A DNA stretch of 10,002 bases from Gammaproteobacteria bacterium (GTDB lineage: Bacteria; Pseudomonadota; Gammaproteobacteria; Steroidobacterales; JABDKV01), in NCBI GenBank assembly GCA_029862285.1, contig JAOTXR010000041.1:1-10002 (forward strand), in the 5' to 3' direction. Shown here piece by piece: positions 1 through 5,982 of this stretch (position 1 is its first letter; the number at the start of each line of letters is the position of its first letter). The notes under the pieces were generated by a model that ran no database searches, was not told the DNA's origin, and saw only the letters and a list, made by a program, of their open reading frames with translations. The position numbers and the translations under genes were made by a program.

Positions 1-501
1 GGATTTTTCCGTGATATCGACAAATGTACCGTCACCCAGATTGCGCCACAGCTGATTGGTCCCGAAATTGCTGAGATACAGATCCGTGTTGCCATCATTG
101 TCGATGTCGGCGCACGCTATTCCCATGCCATAGGCGCCGGCCTCAATGCCGCTTGCTTCGGTCACGTCCACAAAACGCAGACCGGAGTCGTCCGAGTCAT
201 TACGATACAGGCGATCGATTATCGGTGGCGCCTGCAACGGTGGCAGGAGCGTCTCCGATGCGCCCAGCAGATGACCCTGAACAAGGTAAAGGTCCAGATC
301 GCCGTCATTGTCGTAGTCGAACATCCCCGCGCCCGAACCCATCATCTCGACAAAATAGAGTTCTCCGGACATGCCGTTGAAGTGCACGAAATCGAGTCCG
401 CTGGCAGCGGCACGATCAGCAAAGACCGCACTCGAATCACCACTACATGCGTGCATCAGCAAACCGGGGATCAACAACAGTAAGCTGGATCCTGCTCTCA
501 C
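1..501 (-). CDS. CRTAC1-type FG-GAP/VCBS repeat protein, probable lipoprotein (partial, C-terminus beyond left edge)
   Basis: The reading frame is open from a GTG at 499-501 to the window edge, giving the first 167 residues. The start begins with Arg-2, a hydrophobic stretch (about residues 7-16) and then Met-His-Ala-Cys19, which resembles a lipobox with a non-standard -2 residue; outer-membrane or periplasmic anchoring is therefore likely but not certain. Two calcium-binding loops of the DxDxDGxxD type are visible (D62-D70 and D132-D140), each followed by a hydrophobic strand, as in FG-GAP/VCBS beta-propeller blades. The phrases 'GMGIACADIDNDG' and 'LWRNLGDGTFVDIT' are typical of the CRTAC1/ASPIC-UnbV family and closely match the complete paralogue at 5983-7827. 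The GTG overlaps the stop of the upstream dioxygenase gene (GTGA), and an AGGTGG lies about 9 bases before it, so translational coupling is likely. The precise function of bacterial CRTAC1 proteins is not known. An ASPIC/UnbV domain would be expected past the left edge but cannot be seen. Confidence 0.88.
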   Translation of the reverse strand, partial: MRAGSSLLLLIPGLLMHACSGDSSAVFADRAAASGLDFVHFNGMSGELYFVEMMGSGAGMFDYDNDGDLDLYLVQGHLLGASETLLPPLQAPPIIDRLYRNDSDDSGLRFVDVTEASGIEAGAYGMGIACADIDNDGNTDLYLSNFGTNQLWRNLGDGTFVDITEKS

Positions 502-1838
502 GAGTGCGATCCACCTTGCGGGGAGATATCGGCGAACCGGGACAACCACCGGCTGCGGGTTTCAAAAAAGTGCTGTAATCCGTCGATCTCTGCCGGTTTC
601 AGGTCAGGATGCCATGCCTCGAAGATCAATACCACGCGGTCCGAATCGCTGCGGTTCCAGGCCGCGTGTTCAAAACTGTCGTCGAAGGCCAGCAACCGGC
701 CCTCCTGCCAATGCCGGGTCTCGGCGCCTACCCGGATACCGCAATTCGGCGGAATAATGAGTCCCAGATGTACTGTCAAACGAACATTTGTCTGCCCGTA
801 GTGCGGGATGATCTCGGTGCCGGGAGATAACCTGGAAAAGAACACTTCCGGCATGTAGCCTTTTGCCTCTGCCAGCGGCAACTCCTTCATCAGCTCGGCT
901 GTTTGCGGACACTGGGCGCAATTCTCTTCCAGCCAACCTGCCTTGTTGAGATGAAACGCACTCCAGTCACGGTTCCCCGCCAGTGTCGAGAAGTCAGTTC
1001 CCTGTAGTGTCCGTGCCTCGCCGACAGTCTCGACGATATACGGATGAAAATCCGGGCCGGCACTGTTCAGGGCCAGGTATTCGTCGCGTATCGTCTCCCA
1101 CGAATGCTCCGCACGACTTGCCCATGCAAACTGCTCCCGTTCGAACCAGGCAGTCGGCTCAAGACCGGGAAAGGCAAGAAACTCCGGTTTTTGTTTTGCA
1201 TGCCCTCCCCGGGCTCGGGTATCACCGATTGCGCTCAGCGCCTTGTCGATGCGTGTGAGTTCTGCCGGTGCATATCGCGCGGCCAGATACTCCCGTGTCA
1301 GGGATAACAATTGCTGGTACTTTTCACGCAATGTCAGACGAATTCGCGTCAACGTATCACGAACGGGCGCTGGCAGACGCGGATCACGCAGCGCGGTCGC
1401 GACCGGACCCTGGATTAGTACAACACGCTGACAGGCATCGACGGCGGTTTCTTTGTCGCCCAGCAGGATCGCCAGATCGGCCAGGCGGATCAGCGCCGGA
1501 ACATTGCGTGGATCGCCCGCCAGTACCTGCCGGTACGCCGCAATAGCAGCCTGCAAGTCCCGCAATCGCTCGCAAACGTTTCCCAGCCGCAGCGCATAGT
1601 CAATATTGCCTGGATCCGCGGTATGGGCGCTCTGCAAATGGGTTCGGCAACCTTCGAGGTCACCGAGGTTCGCGGCAATCTGGCCGAGACGATAATGCAC
1701 CAACGGATGCTGCGGCTCGGCGTTCAACAAACCCAGCAGAATAGCCCGGGCCTCGCCGTGACTCCCGCCGCGGCGTAACGCATCGGCCTGCTCCAGTGCC
1801 GCATTGATTTTGTCGCTATTACCCATTGGCATGCACAT
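498..1838 (-). CDS. TPR protein with C-terminal aspartyl/asparaginyl beta-hydroxylase (AspH-type) domain
   Basis: This is a 446-residue protein. Residues about 10-145 form TPR-like helical repeats (for example the stretches ending in AEPQHP, TADPGN and AGDPRN). Residues about 240-415 match the Asp/Arg hydroxylase family (PF05118), Fe(II)/2-oxoglutarate oxygenases that hydroxylate Asp or Asn side chains. Visible family motifs are F-S335-R-L-S-P-G-T, PH346YG, TNVR353LTVH357LGL, C-G-I-R369-V-G, FDDSFEH391 and R401 before WHP (409-411). By comparison with human AspH recalled from memory, H346 and H391 would be the two iron ligands (45 apart) and S335, H357 and R401 would contact 2-oxoglutarate. 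A second Arg of the human RLRMH motif is Thr355 here. There is no signal peptide, so the enzyme should be cytoplasmic. The start is uncertain because Met1, Met3 and Met5 are in frame and none has a clear Shine-Dalgarno sequence. The stop overlaps the start of the FG-GAP gene. Chemistry is well supported; the substrate is unknown. Confidence 0.9.
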   Translation of the reverse strand: MCMPMGNSDKINAALEQADALRRGGSHGEARAILLGLLNAEPQHPLVHYRLGQIAANLGDLEGCRTHLQSAHTADPGNIDYALRLGNVCERLRDLQAAIAAYRQVLAGDPRNVPALIRLADLAILLGDKETAVDACQRVVLIQGPVATALRDPRLPAPVRDTLTRIRLTLREKYQQLLSLTREYLAARYAPAELTRIDKALSAIGDTRARGGHAKQKPEFLAFPGLEPTAWFEREQFAWASRAEHSWETIRDEYLALNSAGPDFHPYIVETVGEARTLQGTDFSTLAGNRDWSAFHLNKAGWLEENCAQCPQTAELMKELPLAEAKGYMPEVFFSRLSPGTEIIPHYGQTNVRLTVHLGLIIPPNCGIRVGAETRHWQEGRLLAFDDSFEHAAWNRSDSDRVVLIFEAWHPDLKPAEIDGLQHFFETRSRWLSRFADISPQGGSHS

Positions 1839-1955
1839 TGTCGATCATTGTCACGGCAGGCATCAATTCCGGGAACCTTGCCTTCAACGCGCGGCCCAAT
1901 GAACAGTGCCGATAGGCTTGACCCCATGCCGGCTTGGGCCGATCATCCCCGCACC
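1839..1955. other. Divergent intergenic region between hydroxylase and ankyrin genes
   Basis: About 117 bases separate the two divergent starts, so promoters for both genes should lie here. I found no convincing -35/-10 pair on either strand. A TTGACC at 1919-1924 on the plus strand has no good -10 at the right distance. No strong inverted repeat is visible. In-frame start-like codons for the ankyrin gene (TTG 1848, ATG 1899, ATG 1926) also fall here and are judged not to be the real start. Confidence 0.4.
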
Positions 1956-2900
1956 ATGAAAAGGCATCCAGTATTGAGTATTAATCTGCCCCGCGCCTGG
2001 TCGCTGCTAATTGCGACCCTGATCGTGTCAACTCCGATCCATGCCGGTCCGTTGCACAACGCGGTCCGGCAAGGTGACATCGAGGCTGTCAAAAGCGAAA
2101 TTTCCCGGTCGCGCCGGATCGATCGCCGCAACAATGAGCATGAGACTGCGCTACATCTGGCTTCGTGGAACGGCAACAAGCTAATCGCCACGCTGCTTTT
2201 GAACGCGGGCGCCAGACTGGCTGCCCGTGATTCGAATGGCATGCGGCCACTGCATTGTGCGCTGGTGGCCGGACACGGTGAATACGCTCGCTGGCTGATT
2301 TCCAGGGGGGCGCATGTGGATGATCAATCTGACATGGGAACGCCACTGCATGTTGCAGCACTTGCCGGAGACCTGGAGAACGTCGAGTTCTTGCTGAACA
2401 AAGGGGCCGCGATCGCCGCCAAAACGCGCACCGGCGCGACCGCCGTGCATATTGCGGCGGAACGCGGACATGCGGAGATCATCGCCTTCCTGCTTGCACA
2501 TGGATCCAGTCCCGACCTGTGGATATACGATCGAACGCGACCGATTCATATGGCTGTCGGCAACGGCCACACCGAGGCAGCTGCCGTGCTACTGGACGCG
2601 GGTGTCAATGTCGACTCGCGAGATGGTCGACACTACACCTCATTGCATTACGCAGCAGTCAACGGCGAAGCCAATGTCGCGCGCTGGTTGATCACCCAGG
2701 GCGCGGCCGTGTCGCCAAAAGATCACGACGGCGATACTCCTTTGCACGTTGCCGCAATCAGTGGTCATCGTGGCGTAATCGATGTGTTGCTAGACCACGG
2801 CGCCGATCGCGGTGCCGAGAACAGGTATGGCTATACCCCCGCGATGATTGCGCAACGCATGAATAACCCGGATCTCGCAGACTACCTGGCCCCGCATTAG
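1956..2900 (+). CDS. Secreted ankyrin-repeat protein
   Basis: Starting at the ATG at 1956, the product has 314 residues and begins with a good Sec signal peptide: Lys2 and Arg3, a hydrophobic core (about 15-25) and a likely cut after Ala30 (PIHA|GP). That is the reason for choosing this start over in-frame upstream ones, which would bury the signal behind a Pro-rich extension; no start has a strong Shine-Dalgarno. The mature protein is almost wholly ankyrin repeats: about seven regular 33-residue units with the TPLHxAA / GHxExxxxLLxxGA pattern (TALHLAS, RPLHCAL, TPLHVAA, TAVHIAA, RPIHMAV, TSLHYAA, TPLHVAA) flanked by a diverged N-terminal and a C-terminal capping repeat. Ankyrin domains bind proteins, so a periplasmic scaffold or inhibitor role is plausible; periplasmic ankyrin proteins such as Pseudomonas AnkB are known. 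No catalytic domain is present. The gene diverges from the hydroxylase and converges with the sulfotransferase, ending one base from its stop. Confidence 0.88.
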   Translation: MKRHPVLSINLPRAWSLLIATLIVSTPIHAGPLHNAVRQGDIEAVKSEISRSRRIDRRNNEHETALHLASWNGNKLIATLLLNAGARLAARDSNGMRPLHCALVAGHGEYARWLISRGAHVDDQSDMGTPLHVAALAGDLENVEFLLNKGAAIAAKTRTGATAVHIAAERGHAEIIAFLLAHGSSPDLWIYDRTRPIHMAVGNGHTEAAAVLLDAGVNVDSRDGRHYTSLHYAAVNGEANVARWLITQGAAVSPKDHDGDTPLHVAAISGHRGVIDVLLDHGADRGAENRYGYTPAMIAQRMNNPDLADYLAPH

Positions 2901-2901
2901 C

Positions 2902-3711
2902 CTAAGACAGCCACCCTGACAGATCACGTCCTATCAACTCCTGGGTGGCAAGAACATCCTCACGGAAGATAGCCAGGAGTTCTGGATCGTAATCCTTCGA
3001 CTTTGGCGAGCCTGCAGACAAGCGCCTGACAAGAGTTTTTAATTGTGTTCCGGCCGTCGTATCCCTGAACTTCTCCACAAGAAATCCGAGCCCGGTTTTC
3101 TCCAGCAGGTTCTGTGTACGTGGAAAAATAACCGCGTTAAAAGTAGTCTCTGCCGCATCTGGCACAAAATCCCGATCGACACCGAGAAACTGGAAAATCT
3201 CCGCCAATACCTGTACCGGTCTTTGCCGAATATCGTCGTACAGAAGGCAATGAACATTCTCTCCTGGAAACTGCGCAAACACCTCGCGCATTTTCCCGGC
3301 GTACATACTGAGATCGCGCAGATAAGGGCCGTCAGCAAACGCCTCTTCAAAGTTCTTGCCGCGATAGTTCTCCCAGAACAAGCGATAAGCCGAGTACGCA
3401 CGATCCACGGGATGTCGCAATACAACAATCAGCTTCACCCACGGCAGAGTTTTCACGATGACGTCCAATCGGGCTTCGTGCAAATAGGTAGGCGTAATTT
3501 CCCCCAGAATCTGGTCCCGCGCGGCGTCATCAAAATGAGTCGAATACCAGTCCAGGCCCTTGTCATGATACGAATCAAAGAAGCCCAGCTCCTTCTCTTC
3601 CGGCATGTATATTTGTGGATGCTCCCGCAGACATTGATGCAGCCACGTAGTCCCGGCGCGCTGCACGCCAATACCCAGGAAGTCCGGTAATAACCTGTCA
3701 CCCGAGTACAA
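2902..3711 (-). CDS. PAPS-dependent sulfotransferase
   Basis: The product has 269 residues from the TTG at 3709-3711. Near its start it carries the 5'-phosphosulfate loop (LPDFLGIGVQRAGTTWL, about residues 8-24). Further on it has the 3'-phosphate motif VVLRHPVDRAYSAY, with Arg99 and Ser107 eight residues apart. This layout is that of the Sulfotransfer_1/3 family resembling heparan N-sulfotransferases, which move sulfate from PAPS to a hydroxyl or amino group, often on sugars. The frame stays open to an earlier TTG at 3771 (289 residues). The 3711 start is preferred because GGGAG lies 8 bases before it and because relatives usually begin just before the PDFLxIG segment. It is the last gene after two glycosyltransferases on the same strand, so a surface glycan is the likely acceptor. 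There is no signal peptide or membrane segment, so it should act in the cytoplasm. Its stop lies one base from the stop of the convergent ankyrin gene. Confidence 0.9.
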   Translation of the reverse strand: MYSGDRLLPDFLGIGVQRAGTTWLHQCLREHPQIYMPEEKELGFFDSYHDKGLDWYSTHFDDAARDQILGEITPTYLHEARLDVIVKTLPWVKLIVVLRHPVDRAYSAYRLFWENYRGKNFEEAFADGPYLRDLSMYAGKMREVFAQFPGENVHCLLYDDIRQRPVQVLAEIFQFLGVDRDFVPDAAETTFNAVIFPRTQNLLEKTGLGFLVEKFRDTTAGTQLKTLVRRLSAGSPKSKDYDPELLAIFREDVLATQELIGRDLSGWLS

Positions 3712-3724
3712 TTTGAATACTCCC
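3695..3724 (-). promoter_or_regulatory. Ribosome binding site deciding the sulfotransferase TTG start
   Basis: On the minus strand GGGAG is followed after 8 bases by TTG (3709-3711). The alternative TTG at 3769-3771 has no purine-rich sequence before it. No ATG or GTG lies in frame before the nucleotide-binding loop, so a TTG start appears to be used either way. Confidence 0.5.
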
Positions 3725-3789
3725 TGCTCCGTAGCCCGGCACCCCCTGATTGCGGACAAGCACGCTGGCAACTGTTGCAGCGGGACTAC

Positions 3790-4929
3790 TCAAGTTTCGG
3801 CCCGCCCGGAGCCCAACTGCCAATAAAGCCGCTCCAGTTTCTCTATTCGCTGCCGAAGATTGAACTGACTTTTCACTCGCTCTCGCCCAGCTTGTCCCAG
3901 GTTTTCGCGAAATTCGCGATTATCCAATAATTGGATAATTTTTTCGTCTAACTCAGTATCATTGTCGAGCCGGAACAGTAACCCGGTTTTCTCATCAACA
4001 ACAACATCAGTATGACCGCCGATATTACTCACTACACAAGGAAGTCCCACCGCCTGCGATTCCAGTAAGCTATTCGGCAGCCCTTCCCTCCTGGAGCAGC
4101 TAACAAACGCATCCATTGCCTGGTACAGCGGTAGAGTGTCAGCTACGTAACCGGCAAAAACGACGGCGTCTGCCAGCCCCAACTCAGCTGCGAGACATTG
4201 CAGTAGTGAGCGCTGAGGCCCATCTCCCACAATCAAGGCCTTCAAGTCATGGCCTTTTCGGGTGAGTCTATCCAGCGACTGTATGAGTGCCGCAACGTTT
4301 TTTTCGGCACTCAGACGCCCGACAAACCCTAAAACAAACTGGTCGTCTTTGAACCCGTGATCTTGCCTGGCCCTGTCACGCTGATCGGAAGCACCAAGAA
4401 ACTTGTCACAATCGATAGCATTATTGACAACAGCTACTTTGTTCTTAGGAAAAAACCACCACCGGTTTCTTATAAGCTGTTGCTCGGAAACAAATATGAT
4501 TCTATCGAAGAAATGCATAACTGTTTTGTCCAGGGCGTAATACAGTTGCAACTTTGCTCCGGGAGTAACCCAGCCGTGCGCGATGCTCAGCAACCGCACC
4601 GGAACACGGAACAAAAAACGCAAGATCCAGCCAAACACATCCGCCTTGAATCCGTGGCAACTAAGCACGTCAATCTGATTCGATTTTAGATAGCTCGCCA
4701 GGCTTCTTATGGTTTTGAAGTCCAAGCGCCCTGCGGTATGCAAACTCTGGAAACTAACGGCAGGATTCTCAATCGACAGGATTGACCCGGGTTCCTCCGT
4801 GTCAGTAAGTAGAATTACATGGATTTCAAATTTTTGCCGATCGAGACCGTTGACGATATAACCCAGGTTGCGAACGATACCTCCAAAGCCGGAAGCGCTG
4901 TACAGGAACGTAACTTTTAACTTCTCCAT
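3790..4929 (-). CDS. GT4-family (group 1) glycosyltransferase
   Basis: Starting at the ATG at 4927-4929, the product has 379 residues, the usual size for a GT-B fold GT4 enzyme. The N-terminal domain starts KVTFLYSASGFGGIVRN, a glycine-rich acceptor-side loop, and contains H92G and H118G. The C-terminal donor-binding domain shows GFVGRLSAEKN (200-211), VGDGP (234-238) and the E282-GLPNSLL-E290 (EX7E) motif that holds the nucleotide-sugar. The frame is open to 5226, but the extra 99 residues lie inside the preceding GT2 gene, lack family similarity and are rejected. The ATG overlaps the end of the GT2 gene by 13 bases, so coupled translation is likely. Base composition is lower in GC than the flanking operons (20/60 in line 3901-3960, 23/60 in 4441-4500), which hints at acquisition by transfer. 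The sugar donor and acceptor cannot be deduced. A cytoplasmic enzyme acting on a lipid-linked or surface glycan is most likely. Confidence 0.92.
   Translation of the reverse strand: MEKLKVTFLYSASGFGGIVRNLGYIVNGLDRQKFEIHVILLTDTEEPGSILSIENPAVSFQSLHTAGRLDFKTIRSLASYLKSNQIDVLSCHGFKADVFGWILRFLFRVPVRLLSIAHGWVTPGAKLQLYYALDKTVMHFFDRIIFVSEQQLIRNRWWFFPKNKVAVVNNAIDCDKFLGASDQRDRARQDHGFKDDQFVLGFVGRLSAEKNVAALIQSLDRLTRKGHDLKALIVGDGPQRSLLQCLAAELGLADAVVFAGYVADTLPLYQAMDAFVSCSRREGLPNSLLESQAVGLPCVVSNIGGHTDVVVDEKTGLLFRLDNDTELDEKIIQLLDNREFRENLGQAGRERVKSQFNLRQRIEKLERLYWQLGSGRAET
3905..3944 (+). repeat. Two back-to-back palindromes inside the GT4 gene, the second terminator-like
   Basis: Two perfect inverted repeats abut within the coding region. 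TCGCGAA and TTCGCGA flank one base (3905-3919). ATTATCCAA and TTGGATAAT flank the three bases TAA (3919-3939). The second runs into six T residues (3939-3944) on the plus strand, giving the shape of a rho-independent terminator for plus-strand, antisense transcription, though its stem is AT-rich. On the minus strand no T-run follows. The encoded residues (around IIQLLDNREFREN) are ordinary for the enzyme. Confidence 0.4.
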
Positions 4930-5858
4930 ATCAAAGCCAACGCCCTGGCAAAAAAATAGGTTAAAAAGACCGCAAAAAGTGCTGGAATTCGCCGCAACGA
5001 TCCATTCCTGATCGAAGTAATGGATGCGATCAGGAAAGCCGGGATCAACAGCAACAGGATATTGACAACCAGGATGCCAGTCTGGCTCTTGCTTATCGCC
5101 CATGCCAGGCTCACAGGCAGTAGCGCAGTGAATAGCAAGTAATACACCGCGACCAGCAAACTGCGAATCTCCGAAAGGCGAGATAAATTTCGCAGAGCGA
5201 CCTTTAGTCCGCTTGCGCCACGCCATCTCTCTTTAAAAAACAGCTCCCTCAGGCTCTGCGGATCCTCCAGGTGCACCGGAGCCAGTTCGGGAACGGCGAT
5301 GATCTTGAAGCGCTTCGATAAACGATAGCCAAGGTCGGCGTCTTCACAGGACACCAGGGCCGGATCGAAACCGCCTGTTTCTTCGAAGGCTGATCGCCGG
5401 ACCAACAGCGCACGCGTCGGCAGCCAATCGACTTCCCCATGCTGTGCCGCGGAAATCATGTGAAAGGACCAGGCCTCTTCGACCCAGTTATTCCTCTCGG
5501 AAGGTACGTAGTGATACGCGCCTACCATAGCCACATTGTTATCTGAAAAATAAGGGAGACCGGTTTCCAGCCAATTGGTGGGTAACACACAATCTGAATC
5601 AATAAAGGCGATAAAATCTCCCTGGCCACGCCCGGCCCCGACATTGCGTACGCCACCTACGTTCTCGTGCGGCGCAGAGATTACATCGCACCCGGTACTC
5701 CGGGCTATCTGGATGCTCTGGTCGGTCGACCCATTATCCACGACTACCAGGTCGAGTTCTCCGGTACAGGCCTGAATACCCTCGATACACTGACGTAGCG
5801 TATCCTCGGCGTTAAAACAAGGAACGACAAAATTCGTTGTTGCAGTCATAAAATCCAT
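4917..5858 (-). CDS. GT2-family glycosyltransferase with C-terminal membrane segments
   Basis: This is a 313-residue protein with a GT-A fold catalytic domain at the N-terminus: NFVVPCFNAEDTL (9-21), VVVDNGSTD (38-46), D87SD89 as the metal-binding DxD, GGFDPALVSCED (162-173) with the likely catalytic acid pair E172/D173, and K209-ERWRG resembling the conserved RW motif. Three hydrophobic segments follow (about 233-255, 262-282 and 291-310), so the enzyme should be held in the inner membrane with its active site in the cytoplasm. ATG at 5858 is followed by a second in-frame ATG at 5849, which has GGA four bases before it. Neither start has a strong Shine-Dalgarno, so the first three residues are uncertain. 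It heads the GT2-GT4-sulfotransferase gene set and overlaps the GT4 gene by 13 bases. A role in extracellular or lipid-linked glycan assembly is inferred; the transferred sugar is unknown. Confidence 0.92.
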   Translation of the reverse strand: MDFMTATTNFVVPCFNAEDTLRQCIEGIQACTGELDLVVVDNGSTDQSIQIARSTGCDVISAPHENVGGVRNVGAGRGQGDFIAFIDSDCVLPTNWLETGLPYFSDNNVAMVGAYHYVPSERNNWVEEAWSFHMISAAQHGEVDWLPTRALLVRRSAFEETGGFDPALVSCEDADLGYRLSKRFKIIAVPELAPVHLEDPQSLRELFFKERWRGASGLKVALRNLSRLSEIRSLLVAVYYLLFTALLPVSLAWAISKSQTGILVVNILLLLIPAFLIASITSIRNGSLRRIPALFAVFLTYFFARALALIWRS

Positions 5859-5859
5859 T

Positions 5860-5877
5860 GTACTACGACGTCAGTAC
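5860..5877. repeat. Short inverted repeat just before the GT2 start codon
   Basis: GTACT (5860-5864) and AGTAC (5873-5877) form a perfect 5-base inverted repeat around ACGACGTC. It lies 2-19 bases upstream of the GT2 ATG, where a ribosome binding site would normally sit. It could be a small operator or leader hairpin, but arms of five bases also arise by chance. Confidence 0.25.
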
Positions 5878-5901
5878 GCCATTGCCGGTGTCGTGCTGCA
5901 G

Positions 5902-5931
5902 AAAAAATCCGAAGAGCACTACAGAATCGGA
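5902..5931 (-). terminator. Weak rho-independent terminator candidate after the cytochrome/CRTAC1 operon
   Basis: Read on the minus strand, TCCGA and TCGGA form a perfect 5-base stem around a 14-base loop and are followed at once by six T residues (5907-5902). It sits about 50 bases after the CRTAC1 stop and before the GT2 start, the right place to separate the two operons. The short stem and large loop make it weak. Confidence 0.35.
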
Positions 5932-5982
5932 GCATGCCCGGGAGCCATGGCAGGTTTGTCGCACACTGTTCTATTACAAGAT

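Noticed and set aside
371..757. A 128-codon open frame on the plus strand across the hydroxylase/FG-GAP junction
   Set aside because: It is antisense to two supported genes and has a low-complexity, Arg/Pro-rich translation typical of shadow frames.
1848..1955. N-terminal extension of the ankyrin gene from a TTG at 1848
   Set aside because: It would place a Pro-rich tail before a clear signal peptide. The ATG at 1956 gives a normal Sec leader.
3043..3690. A 215-codon open frame on the plus strand opposite the sulfotransferase
   Set aside because: It is fully antisense to a well-supported gene with catalytic motifs, and its translation shows no recognisable domain.
4930..5226. N-terminal extension of the GT4 frame by 99 residues
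   Set aside because: It lies inside the GT2 gene in another frame, has no family similarity, and a typical GT4 start occurs at the ATG at 4929.
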